A stretch of 64,000 nucleotides of DNA, from the NCBI RefSeq assembly GCF_020379485.1, contig NC_063439.1, forward strand, positions 9,526,466 through 9,590,465. Reading direction: 5' to 3'. Positions within the stretch are counted from its first letter, which is position 1. Each line of letters starts with the position of its first letter. Source of the DNA: Brassica napus. Taxonomy: Eukaryota > Streptophyta > Magnoliopsida > Brassicales > Brassicaceae. Under the pieces are notes generated by a model. That model saw nothing but the letters and a program-made list of their open reading frames with translations. It searched no databases and was not told the DNA's origin. Below are positions 11,504 through 22,879 of the stretch, piece by piece. Position numbers and translations under genes: made by a program.

Positions 11504-14500
11504 ATGGGTTGCGGAGGATCCAAAGTCGATGACCAACCGCTTGTGATTCTCTGTAGAGAGAGGAAAGAACTGATCAAAGCGGCGTCGTATCATCGCTCTG
11601 CTTTGGCCGCCGCTCACCTCGCTTACTTCCAGTCTCTCTGCGACGTCGGCGAGTCTATCAAACGCTTCGTCGACGAGGAGTTAGTCCTCGCTGGCTCCAA
11701 CAACAACTCTTCGCCGCCGGACTCGCCCGTTCTCACTCTGCCTTCCGACCAAGGGAAGAAGAAACACAAGATCTCCTCTTCTTCGACCTCTGTTTCGCAT
11801 TCCCTCGTCCAAGAAGATGAGGAAGAAGACGGAGAAGGCTCGCATTTGCATTTGTCCTCTGGATCTGAGTTCGATTCCGGATCGGAATCTGGATCTGATG
11901 ATTCTTTAGGTCATCATCATATCCATATCGAATCTAGCCCTAAAGTGAAAAAGGAACAACCTTTACCGGAAACTTACCCGCCCGGTTACCCACCAAGTTA
12001 CCCGCCTGGTTATCCGCCGGGATATCAACCGGGTTACTCCTCCGGGTACCAGTATCCGGGCCAAGGATGGGGCTTTATGGGAGAGAACCCGAATCCGAAC
12101 CAGTATCAGGGAATGTACTTCATGAAGAAGTCTGCGCCACCGTCTCGTCCGGTAGTGTTTCAGCCGGAGAATCACCGTGTGGAGAACGGGCAGTGGCCAC
12201 AGGAGAATGGTTATGGATACTCCAATGCTGGTTATTATGGTTATCCTGAACAACAACGTAGAGCAGCGCCGCCGTCTCCGGCGAGGCCTCCACCGTCTCC
12301 TCCCACGGTTTCCACTTGGGACTTTCTGAATGTGTTTGATACTTACGATTACAACAGAGCTGGAGCTGGTGAAAGTTCTGGTTTTTATCCGGCTGCTAGT
12401 GGAGTTAAGTCGAATTCAAGCAGCCTTGATTCGAGGGAGGTGAGGGAGAGGGAAGGGATTCCTGAATTGGAAGATGAAACTGAGCAAGAAACGTTGAAAC
12501 AGTCCAAGAGGAATAGTGTTGAGAAGATGAAAGAGCATATACCTGAGAACGAGCCGAGCAAGTGGTCCCAACTTGATGAGAGGAAGATCAAGAAGAGAGG
12601 AGGAGACTCGGGTGAAGGAACATCGAGGGATGTGCCTATGGTAGAGAGTTCTTTTAGTTCAAAGACAGTGTCTTCGTTTACAAGCAGTGAAGAAGGATCT
12701 GAGTTTCACCATGTTAACGAAGGAGAAGAAAGGAATAGCAGTCACGGGCATGAGGCTGTTGCTAGGAAGAGCGTTGGAGAAGTGGAGGAAGAGTATGTGA
12801 GGAAGAAAGGAGTGAGCTTTGAGTTGGAGGAGAATATAGCAGCAACTTCTTTTGATGTTGAGTCTTCCAAGATAAGTAGCTTGTCTGCATTGTCGGTTCA
12901 CGCCACTAGAGATCTAAGAGAAGTTGTGAAGGAGATAAAGAGTGAGTTTGAGGTTGCTTCTTCTCATGGGAAGGAAGTGGCTGTGTTGCTTGAGGTCAGC
13001 AAGTTGCCTTATCAGCAGAAAAGCTCCGGCCTTAAAGGTAATGAATGCTCTCTTTGCGTCTGAGATTGAACTGTTATGAATCATAGATTAGATTTGCATC
13101 ACTTGAGACTTACCTTGTTTTCTCTCTCTAGTTATCTTATCTCGGATCATGTCATCACGCTCTCAGCCACAACCATCAATAAGGTTAACATCAAGGATAC
13201 TGAAAATAGCAAAATCATACAATGTTCAGGACGTTCCAGAAGGCTTCACTGCAAACCTCTCATCAACCTTGGAGAAACTCTACGCCTGGGAAAAGAAACT
13301 GTACAAGGAAGTCAAGGTATCAATCAAATCAACTCGGTTTCTTGATTTTTTGAATGGTTTGATGTCTCTTTAGGCATATTGTGACGTTTGTTGATGGCAG
13401 GACGAAGAGAAGCTTCGAGTTATCTACGAAGAAAAGTGCAAAACACTGAAGAAACTAGACAGTCTTGGTGCAGAGTCTAGCAAGATTGATACAACTCGAG
13501 CAGCCATTAGGAAGCTGCTAACAAAACTCGATGTCTGTATAAGATCCGTTGATTCCATTTCCAGTAGGATACATAAACTGAGAGACGAAGAGTTACAGCC
13601 ACAGCTCACTCAGTTGATTCACGGGTAATAAATAAATAAACCATTTCATTTTTATTCAATCGTTACCTACATTAAATTATAGTATAAACTCTATAAATTA
13701 ATAATTAAATACCATAGTCCCAACGTTACTAATTTATAGAGTTTTTACTGTATATTTCTTTCGTGTAAATACGATTCAGGTTGATAAGAATGTGGAGATC
13801 AATGCTAAAGTGCCACCAGAAGCAGTTCCAGGCCATCATGGAGAGCAAAGTTCGATCTCTCAGGGCAAACACCGGCTTACAAAGAGACTCAGGCCTCAAA
13901 GCGATTCTTGATCTTGAGATGGAGCTAAGAGAATGGTGCATCAGCTTCAACGACTGGGTCAACACTCAGAAGCTCTACGTGGAGTCTCTAAACGGGTGGC
14001 TATCAAGATGTCTTCACTACGAACCTGAGTCGACGGAAGACGGTGTGGCTCCTTTCTCCCCAAGCCGCGTTGGAGCTCCGCACGTTTTCGTTATATGCAA
14101 AGACTGGCAAGAAGCGATGGAGAGAATCTCAGGAGATAACGTCACAAACGCCATGGAAGGCTTTGCAACGAGTTTACACGAGCTGTGGGAGAGACAAGAC
14201 GAGGAGCAGAGGCAGAGAGTGAAAGCGGAGTACGTGTCTCATGATTTCGAGAAACGGTTGAATGACCTTCGGATGGAGAGGGCGAGGGTGAGGATGAGAA
14301 ACGAGCAGTTACAAGACGGGGGTGCGTCGTCGGAGAGGAGCGTGGTGTTGTCGGAGAGCGGGAGGATCTCGGCGCTGGATGATCTGAAGGTGGATTTGGA
14401 TTCGATGAGGAAGAAGCTGGAGGAAGAGAGAGCGAGGCATAAGGAAACGATTAAGCTAGTGAACAATGCGGCTTCGAGTAGCTTACAGTCTGGTTTAGTG

Positions 14501-14590
14501 CCCATCTTTGAGGCTTTAGGGAATTTCACATCACAAGTTGTGAAAGCTCATGAACATGTTAGGTTTCAACAGCCTCAGTCTTCTTCTTGA
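11504..14590 (+). CDS. DUF630/DUF632 protein (NRG2-like, membrane-anchored)
   Basis: Four exons (11504-13037, 13132-13316, 13401-13624, 13780-14590) give 917 residues. The start MGCGGSKVD is a classical N-myristoylation signal with a palmitoylatable Cys3. It is followed by the DUF630 block (LCRERKELIKAASYHRSALA, then AHLAYFQSLCDVGESIKRF). The middle is low-complexity: acidic serine-rich stretches, then PPGYPPSYPPGY-like repeats and PPSPARPPPSPP. The DUF632 part begins late in exon 1 (RDLREVVKEIKSEFE) and runs through EGFTANLSSTLEKLYAWEKK to the end, with coiled-coil segments (LDDLKVDLDSMRKKLEEERA). Arabidopsis At1g21740 occupies the same place beside PDIL1-1. Members such as NRG2 act in nitrate signalling; the role of this paralogue is unknown. 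Older 'bZIP' labels for the family are not supported because no basic-zipper is visible. Confidence 0.9.
13681..13750. mobile_element. Short Emigrant-like MITE remnant in an intron
   Basis: In intron 3 of the DUF630/632 gene, AGTATAAACTCTATAAATTA at the left mirrors TAATTTATAGAGTTTTTACTG at the right, and TA dinucleotides lie outside both ends. These termini match the Emigrant family (TIR close to CAGTAAAACCTCTATAAATT). The element is only about 70 bp, so it is an internally deleted copy. A fuller relative lies at 23735-23929. Confidence 0.6.
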
Positions 14591-14971
14591 TGAGGGTTTG
14601 ATTTTGCATCAGAAAATTTTGGTAATGAAAAATTAGATTCGGCGTAGAAAAATTGTTTGTATATGTTAATCTCCATTTATAATATTCATTGATTGGTTGA
14701 TTACTTGCTTCTAGAGTCTTAAATCTTTAGGCATTGTTCTCTTAAAAGTCCAACAACACCTATGAGTATGATAGACAGTAATGAAATGAAATTAACAGAA
14801 TAGTATAACGTATTAATGTGTCAGATCTAGTTTTCACTCCTGTTATTACTGCCGATAAAGCGGGAAAATAACAGATTTTTTATAACCGGCCAAGGTGAAG
14901 ATGGTCAAGACGATGTATTAGTGTTATTACAGAAGTTGTTGGGATATTGCCTAACTATGAGTACTTAATGT

Positions 14972-14990
14972 CCAATGGATGATTGCCACG
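14972..14990 (+). promoter_or_regulatory. ER stress response element (ERSE), CCAAT-N9-CCACG
   Basis: CCAAT at 14972-14976 and CCACG at 14986-14990 are separated by exactly nine bases (14977-14985), an exact fit to the ERSE consensus. The site is 118 bp upstream of the PDI start codon and about 45 bp upstream of a TATATA at 15036-15041. In plants ERSE is bound by bZIP28-type factors with NF-Y. The placement fits unfolded-protein induction of an ER chaperone gene. Confidence 0.8.
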
Positions 14991-15107
14991 CGGATGAACG
15001 ACCAAGTAGCATTAAGTTTACGTGAAACGAGCTGATATATATCTCCGATAGCTACAGAATTTCCGACCGAAGCCTTGGTGAGAGAGAGAGAGAGACAGAG
15101 ATCGGTA

Positions 15108-17656
15108 ATGGCAATGAAGGGATACACGTTATGTTCGATCCTTGTGTTCTCGTTGTTCGCTTCGTGCGTAAGAAGCAAGGAGACGAAGGAGTTTGTGTTG
15201 ACATTGGATCACACTAACTTCACCGAAACCATCAACAAGCATGATTTCATTGTCGTCGAGTTTTACGCCCCATGGTATTGCATTTGTAATGATTCAACGT
15301 TTTTTTATTTTATTGATATGAGTTTTTTTGTGTGTTCGTGAATCTGATGGATCCCTGCATGGATCTGAATTGATCGTTTGATTATTCTTTTGTCCCTTAT
15401 GGATTTGCGTGCGAATGATTTTCTTCTGATCACTAACGTCATCTGGTTATTGCACTGTTGATCTATGATCTGAGGTCACAATACGTGCTTGTGTAATCGA
15501 TGCGTGAGAGTATTTGTAATCTTGTGTATTTTGTAATCTCTTCTTCTTCTTCTTCAGGTGTGGACACTGCAAGCAGCTAGCTCCTGAGGTAAAAATCTAT
15601 CATCATTTAGTTATTTGTATAATTTCTATAGTCGTGAGTGTTGATTTTTGTTTGTTTGTTTATAGTACGAGAAGGCTGCGTCAGAATTGAGCAGTCATGT
15701 CCCTCCAGTGGTTCTCGCCAAGATCGATGCAAGCGAGGAAACAAACAAAGAATTTGCAACAAAGTACTCGGTTCAGGGCTTCCCAACAATCAAGATCCTC
15801 AGAAACGGAGGAAAAGCTGTTCAAGAATACAACGGACCTCGTGAAGCTGACGGCATTGTTACTTACTTGAAGAAACAAAGCGGTCCTGCTTCTTTAGAAA
15901 TCAAGTCTGCTGATGCTGCTTCTGAGGTTGTTGGTGACAAGAATGTGGTTGCAGTAAGTGTCAAGAAAACATCATTCATATTCTGTTTCATGATCATTTC
16001 ATTATATAACTTCACTTTCTCTTGTGTTTATAGGTTGGTGTTTTCCCTAAACTATCTGGCGCTGAGTTTGACTCTTTCATGGCCACTGCTGAGAAACTGC
16101 GCTCTGATTATGATTTCGCACACACCACAGATGCTAAGCTTCTTCCTCGTGGAGAGTCTGTGACAGGACCTGTAGTCAGGCTATTCAAACCCTTTGATGA
16201 ACTCTTTGTTGATTTCAGGGTACATGAGATAAATCTTTTCACTTTGTATTATGAATGAGTGGTCTTGTTCTTATGGTACACTCTTGTGTAATGCATCCAG
16301 GATTTTGTTGGAGAAGCTTTGGAGAAATTTGTCAAAGAATCAAGCATTCCTCTTATCACCGTCTTTGATAGTGATCCAAACAACCATCCATATGTTCTCA
16401 AATTCTTTGAAATCCCTAATACTAAGGTAACTCATAGGTCTCTCACTCTGTAACCTGTTCATGAATTATACTAAAATATGTAGTTTGTTTTTGTTTATTA
16501 TCTCTGTCACTAAAAGCTTTCATGTTCTTCACTGATCCTATAATTGCTAACCTTGTACTGGTTTTGATCAGAGTTTGTCAATAAATTATCAGTACATATA
16601 GTTGTATTTATAAATTTGGGGTCTAATAATCTATTATACAAATTAGCCACTAAAATTTTGAGGATTGAAGACGAATGTTTCATCTCGCTATGCCCATGAA
16701 CAGTCATGGCTTTGATGATGGGTACTATGTTGAGTTTCAGGCGTTGTTTTTCTTGAACTTCAACGGAGAAGGAGCTGAGACTCTTAAATCAAAGTACCGT
16801 GAAGTTGCTGCTTCCAACAAGGGACATGGTCTTAGCTTTCTTCTCGGTGATGCAAAGAACAGCGAAGAGGCATTACAGGTTTAGTCTTCCTACTGTTTCA
16901 TCCTGTGTTGGTTACAAAATGCTAAGCAGTTTTTCTGAACCAATAACAGCACTATGGAGTCGAACAGAGGCAACTTCCTCTCATCATCCTTCAGACAGTG
17001 GATGACAAGAAGTACCTGAAAACAAATGTGGAGGTTGACCAGATTGAATCATGGATCAATGACTTCAAGGACGGGAAAGCTTCCCCGTACAAAAAATCTC
17101 AACCTATCCCGGGTGAAAACAACGAGCCAGTGAAGGTTGTTGTTGCTGAGAACCTTGACGAGATGGTCTTCAGCTCTGGAAAGAACGGTGAGTTACATAA
17201 CAAGGTTAAATAGAAAATAGTTTCCCAAACTAATGGATCATTTTTTTTACTTGCAGTCTTGCTTGAGTTCTATGCTCCATGGTGTGGACACTGCCAAAAC
17301 CTTGTTCCAATCTTGGACGAAGTTGCTGTGTCGTACCAAAGCGACCCAAGTGTAGTCATTGCTAAGTTTGTAAGTCATTAGTGTATGTTTATTGATCCTC
17401 TGCGGTTTTATCTTGTTGGTTTCTTACTCATTTCACTCTCGTCCAGGATGCAACCGCAAACGACTTCCCACATGACACCTTTGATGTGAAGGGCTTCCCG
17501 ACCATTTACTTAAGATCAGCGAATGGAAACATTGTGCTTTATAAAGGAGACAGGACAAAGGAAGATATCATAAGCTTCATTGACAAGAACAAGGACACAG
17601 CTGGAGAGACTAAGACAGAGGAAAAGAAAACTAAGGAAGTTAAGGACGAGCTCTGA
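15108..17656 (+). CDS. PDIL1-1: Protein disulfide isomerase, PDIL1-1 type
   Basis: Nine coding exons (15108-15274, 15558-15588, 15666-15953, 16034-16219, 16301-16426, 16741-16878, 16950-17187, 17257-17369, 17447-17656) give 498 residues. Domain order is signal peptide ([20 protein letters not shown]), thioredoxin domain a with active site WCGHC (its Trp codon is split by intron 1), inactive b and b' domains, thioredoxin domain a' with a second WCGHC, an acidic/lysine-rich tail and a C-terminal KDEL retention signal. It oxidises and isomerises disulfides of nascent proteins in the ER lumen. An upstream in-frame GTG at 15075 exists, but the ATG at 15108 directly begins the signal peptide. Position beside the DUF630/632 gene matches At1g21750, and an ERSE lies just upstream. 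Confidence 0.95.
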
Positions 17657-18579
17657 GGGGAGAAAGTGTGTTCTATCTCTAAGCTGCTAACTTAATTAGT
17701 TTGGTAGTTTTGAGGAATCTACACAGAAGAAGACAAGGCTTTGAATAGATAGACATAAAGATAATGTCTCTTTATCTATTCATTAGAGTTTTAAAATGCA
17801 ATCTGCAGAACAATAACATCTGCTTCATTTGTTTTTGTTTTGGTCATTTTTTATTTTATTTTTTGAACTCTGTTCTCTTTTAATATTATGAGTGGTATAA
17901 TACAAACCTAGGGATCAAATTTCTAATACCATCTCTAATGATTTACTCTATTTTTTACTTTTTGATAGAGTTGACTTCCACTCAAATGGTACTCTATTTT
18001 AGAACGAAAAATAGAATGATAAACAAAAAAAAAAACAATGTAAGACATCTATCTCTAACATCACTCTATTTTTTCCTCTAAAATGGAGTAAAAGAGAGTA
18101 TGAAGTAAAAATATTCTAATCCTACCATATTTCTCACTCTTTAATGGGATTTACTCCACAAATAGAGTAACCTATTTTTTGTTTGTTCATTACTCTATTA
18201 TGGTGTGAGAAATGAAATAGGATTGAAGCTTTTTTACTCTATATTCTATTTTATTCCATCTTGGAGAAAAAATAAAATTTTATATTGGAGATGCTCTTAT
18301 TCTATATATAAAGTAAATCCATTTCTTACTCTATTATAGAATAGAAAATAGAGTATCATTGGAACATTTTTACTCTAAACTATATTTTAGAGTGAAAAAT
18401 AGAATGTGGTTGGAAATGCTCTAAAACAAAAAAAAAGTGAAATCTAATCCATCTTAAGCTCAGAGGTTTAGTAATCAACATGAAGAATTTCTACCGTTAG
18501 AACATTATATTGGAACAAAATCCTTGGTTTAGACATATCCAATAGTTGCAAAATGATGTCTACATAAAAGAAAAGAGAA

Positions 18580-20335
18580 ACTGCTGCCCTTGAATCAAAA
18601 ACTTACTTTCTTTTATGCTCATCAAACTCTAGCACATGTTATAAAAGTAAACCATCAAGAAAACGATTAACATTGACATTTTAATCAAATGTTTGATAAT
18701 GAGAAACTTACTCTTTCCATGGCTTCTTTTAGAATCTCTGCAAACTTTGCTTCTCTTTCTTACAAAATCATTAATATTTATTATCTAACAGAGGAAATAG
18801 AACAAAACAAAAAGTAGAAAAGATACACATTTTTAACTTATTATGTCCATTACAAAAACCAAAGAATCATGCATCTCCTTAGAAACATCCTACATATCGT
18901 CATTCGTTGAGTGAAGACATCTTACAACTTTCTATAACAATTTCAGTTGAGTGCAGTACCTGCAGAGTTGCTGATATAACTCTTCTTCTTAGCAACTGTC
19001 CACCTTAAACAATGGAGCCAATGCAAAAGATATCTCCATAATCCAAGGGAAGAGGTTTGCCTAAAAGATTTATGTGTAGATGTAAAACATCTCACAAGCT
19101 TTCATCTAATTCTCCATTGCTTCTTCTTTGACAAGCTGAGCTTAATCTCCATGGATAAGCCTAAACAAGCTTCATCAAAAGGTGTTAATGTTTAGATAGA
19201 TTTAAACAAATCAAAAATAAAGTGTCAAAAGAGTAAATATCAACATTCATTCAACATTTTTTCTGTTTCATCAGTAGACTCAATAGTTAGGCCACCTTGA
19301 TTAGCCTGAACAAAATGGAGCATATATGGTACCACATAATAATGTATTCTCCATAATCTTCAAACTTAAAACAAGATAATATCTCAACCTTGCCTACATA
19401 AACGAAAAATAGAATTAAGAAAAACATATTTTTTTCTAAACAAAAAAACAAAATTATTAAATGCTTATTCATATTATATTGTAATCACAAAAGTACATCC
19501 TATGGATCAATGGATCTTCATCAATCATTTTTTCACGCATTGCGTCGAACATTTCAATTATTTGCCGTAAATTTTGTTAGCATACCAGTAGAGTTAGTAC
19601 CCACATATGAATAGAAGAAAATGACACAATAACAAATGAAAAAATGGTAAAACATACCTCATATGTATCTTCTTGAAATCTTGGTTTTCTAATTAGCATT
19701 ACAACAGAGTTCATACATACCAAAAATAACATGCACAACTCTTCAGTGACTTCTTCATTTACTTTCAAGATCTTTAACGCTTCCCCTAGTTCTGTTTGTG
19801 TTTACCAACCAAAAAATAAAAGTTGAATTATTGAAGTTGACAATAAACACGGACGGTCAAATAATTATGTTTGTGCCCCTGCAACCAAGTTATCTTCTCT
19901 TTGTACTAATTTCTTTAAGTGTGATGCCATAATTTCAAATGAACATAAATAGCTCGAAGCGGCTGCTACGACATGAGAATGTGCCTGAGATAATAAATGA
20001 ATGTCACTAACTTGAATGTTTAAATCGAAATCATCTATATCATTAGCAAGTATATGGAAAGTGTTGGTGATGCTCTAATGCCAAAGAAAGCCACAAAACA
20101 AAAGAAAACCGACCAATTGCATCTATGACTGTCCATTTTATCCAAAGTTGTTCATGTTTAAAAATTGTTGACACCACGTGCATGATTTCCTCTGATTTTT
20201 CTTCTAACACTTGCATAAAAAGAAGAGGTGAGAAAACAAAATACAATAATGATTTTGGTGTTAGAAGTGTTTTCAAGCTTTTAATGATCTCATTACATTG
20301 AGATAGTTTGAAAGTGCTTAGGCAAGTTACCAAGA
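18580..20335 (-). pseudogene. Importin-beta-3 (IPO5/IMB3)-like HEAT-repeat gene fragment, copy 1
   Basis: Minus-strand exon-like blocks resemble the plant importin-5/IMB3 HEAT region. Near 20113-20215 a block reads VLEEKSEEIMHVVSTIFKH then WIKWTVIDAIGRF, like the family's RVRWAAINAIGQLS. Near 19885-20080 it reads HILANDIDDFDLNIQ then AHSHVVAAASSYL and KKLVQREDNLVAGAQT, like the MDDFQNPRVQAHAASAVLNF region. Later pieces are VVPYMLHFVQANQGG (about 19265-19345), PWIMEISFALAPLFKVD (about 19005-19065) and KFAEILKEAMERV (near 18730). The N-terminal half and the end are missing, and I could not assemble one open frame. It is most likely a truncated, decaying gene; a transcribed short paralogue is possible. 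Confidence 0.55.
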
Positions 20336-21344
20336 CTCAAAGATAGCGCTCATAGTAATAATGTTTGTGTCTCCCGAAAATACAATAAAAACTGAAAGTC
20401 AAATAATTGAAATAGATTTTGCTATTATGGATAATTCATTTTCATCACAAGTGTTATTATTTAGTTAAATATAAACAAAATACAAATACAAGGCTCAAAA
20501 TAATAAATAATAAACCTTTTATCCAACACTTTTTTGGTTTCACTAGTAAACTTAATAACTAAATCGACTTGATAAACTAATTGAAATAGACTTTTGGTTT
20601 CACTAGAAGTAATTATGTTTGTGTCTACCAAAATACAAGAAAAAAATGAAAATCAACTAACTGAAATAGAATTTTTCTACTATGGAAAAATTAACTGCAT
20701 CAAAAGTGTTAATATTTCGTTAAATATAAACAAAACACAAATACAAGGGTCAAAAACATATATAATAAACCTTTTATCCAACATATTTTTTTGGTTTCAC
20801 TAATAATCTTAATAACTAAATATTTGTACAATATAACTAATGTATTTTCTAATATCCGTTTAAAATAAATAAAATATCTCAACTTTCCATACATAAACCT
20901 ACTACACAAACGAAAAGATAGATCTAAGCGAAAAATGCATAAAAGTTTATCCATATATATTGTAGTCCAAATGTATTTCATCAATCGAATGGATCAATGT
21001 ATCATCTTCAATTAATTTGTTACACATTGACTCAAAAATACAAAAAAATTGTTAGCATGCTAATAGAAGTGAAACACATAATATTCTACAGCTTCTACAT
21101 ATAGTTTTTATTTAATAAAAAAATTGGCACGAATAATTATTTATGTTTCAATTCTTAAAATAATCAACTACTATGATCTGGTGATGAAAAACACCGAAAG
21201 TAGCATAAGTTTGTCTTAAAACTTTAGATCATAAGCTCACTTGCCCTGGAAGTAGCAGAAGTTTTAAAATTTCAGGATCTAGTTTTGTTGAGATGTGTGT
21301 CTATTATTAGCTTTTCTAGGTATATTTGTGCTTTTAAGCCATTA

Positions 21345-21616
21345 GAGCACCAGCATTAATGAATCTTCGGTTGGGGTTCATAATTTGAATTTTTTATTAT
21401 TATTTTTTTTATTTTTCGTTTGATTTTTTTTTTTTAAATAAATAAATTGACCAATAGCGGGCCGCCATGTAGCATGGGGCCCGCTGAACAATGACGACCC
21501 GGGTTCATGCGGAAGGAGCGTGGCGAGACAGGGTCATTAGTGTAGCATATTATAATATATTTTTTTTTCTGGAGAAGCATGTGAACTCCACTCACGAACC
21601 GCCAATACTGGTGCTC
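21345..21616. mobile_element. PIF/Harbinger-like (Tourist-type) MITE
   Basis: Left terminus GAGCACCAGCATTAATG and right terminus (opposite strand) GAGCACCAGTATTGG form an imperfect inverted repeat. TTA is duplicated at 21342-21344 and 21617-21619, the PIF/Harbinger target. The 272-bp insert contains a GC-rich core near 21460-21530 and no transposase. The corresponding place in duplication unit 2 (about 25625) lacks it, so it probably entered unit 1 after the duplication. Confidence 0.75.
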
Positions 21617-21834
21617 TTACGTTTAATCAGTGTTATAACTTTTTTTTTGGTTTCACCCTATATTATTGAACTGAGCATGTGGATGTACTAGTTTCAGAGT
21701 GTACCGGTCTTGATTGATTGATTTGGGTCACATATATATCTTTATTTTTCAGCTGCATACTGTTTTTATTTTCTATTTAATGAAAAAACATTACTACTGT
21801 TCAGTTGCATTTTCTATTTTCTATTTATTTTCAG

Positions 21835-21912
21835 CTGCATTACTACTGTATATTTATTTGTTTTTTTTTTTGACCAAAAAGAAAAACAAATAAATATACA
21901 GTAGTAATGCAG
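21835..21912. repeat. Perfect 31-bp inverted repeat (hairpin)
   Basis: The arm 21835-21865 (CTGCATTACTACTGTATATT..) is the exact reverse complement of 21882-21912, separated by 16 bases. Unit 2 of the duplication has only the right-arm sequence (about 25810-25840), so the left arm arose or was lost locally. The RNA would form a long perfect stem. Confidence 0.8.
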
Positions 21913-22212
21913 AACCAGTAGCACCACACATCTTTTAGGAACCATGATAAACCACGAAAGAGTTAAACATCTAAACCAGACCACTCTGGTACAAACATAT
22001 AAAAAACCGACCTTGAAACGTCGGTTTCCATGTGAATAATGTGAGCCTGCCTTCTTCGAGACAACGCGAAAATAAAAAAAGTCTCTGGTCTTAATCTTAA
22101 TCTTATCGTCCTGTTTCTTAATTATTTCCGGTAACAGAGGAGCGCGGCTACGAAACCGCTCTCGAATTCCTTTTTCATTCGGAACATCACCCAATTCTCT
22201 AGCAATTTCCAC

Positions 22213-22222
22213 ATGACTTCAG
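22213..22222 (+). other. Duplicated FBP7 first coding exon (ATGACTTCAG) with intact splice donor
   Basis: The sequence around 22100-22332 nearly duplicates the FBP7 leader and first coding exon at 26000-26217. It includes the ten coding bases ATGACTTCAG and the following GTATTT donor. Spliced to the FBP7 exon at 26436 it would produce the same protein, so it could be an alternative, distal first exon. About 45 bp of leader here (near 22090-22136) are absent from the proximal copy. Whether it is transcribed cannot be told from sequence. Confidence 0.5.
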
Positions 22223-22879
22223 GTATTTCAGTTTCAGATTCGTCTTGGCCCCACCGGATCAATATATGATTTATCCAGAACGGGTGGTGGTCTCTGTCTT
22301 GCGATTTGATATATTGGAGCTGACTCTGAATTGATAAACAAAAATAAACAACGTAAGGCATGTATCTCTAAACTCACTCTATTTTTTCCTTTAAAATGGA
22401 GTAAAAGAAAGTATGAAATAAAAATACTTCAATCCTATCCTATTTCTCACTCCTTAATAGGATTTACTCCATAAATAGAGTAACCTATTTTTTTTTGTTC
22501 ATTACTCTATTATGGTGTCAGAAATGAAGTAGGATTGAAGTTTTTTTACTCTATATTTTATTTTACTCCATCTTGGAGAAAAAATAAAATTTTATATTGG
22601 AGATGCTCTTACTCTATATATAAAGTAAATCCATTTTTTACTCTATTATAGTATAGAAAATAGAGTATCATTGGAACATTTTTACTCTAAACTATATTTT
22701 AGACTGAAAATTAGAACGAGGTTGGAAATGCTCTAAAACAAAAAAAAAGTGAAATCTAATCCGTCTTAAGCTCAGAGGTTTAGTAATCAACATGAAGAAT
22801 TTTTACCGTTAGAACATTATACTGGAACAAAATTCTTGGTTTAGACATATCCAGTAGTTGCAAAATGCTGTCTACATAA

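Larger units (their letters stand above)
18018..22332. repeat. Tandem segmental duplication, unit 1
   Basis: First copy of a head-to-tail duplicated block lying between PDIL1-1 and FBP7. Order in both units: AT-rich MITE-like tract, importin-like HEAT-repeat exons on the minus strand, a conserved spacer, and the FBP7 leader with its start codon (here ATG at 22213). A GATA tetranucleotide sits at the start (18018), at the inter-unit junction (22333) and at the far end (26218), consistent with a microhomology-mediated tandem duplication. Unit 1 holds a Harbinger-like MITE (21345-21616) and a 31-bp inverted repeat (21835-21912) that are not present in that form in unit 2. Confidence 0.85.

Noticed and set aside
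11963..12256. Antisense frames within exon 1 of the DUF630/632 gene
   Set aside because: They are shadows of the Pro/Gly/Tyr-rich repeat coding sequence.
21814..22361. Minus-strand open frames in the FBP7 leader and its duplicate at 25861-26139
   Set aside because: They are antisense to the FBP7 5' leader, match no family, and are only partly conserved between the two copies.
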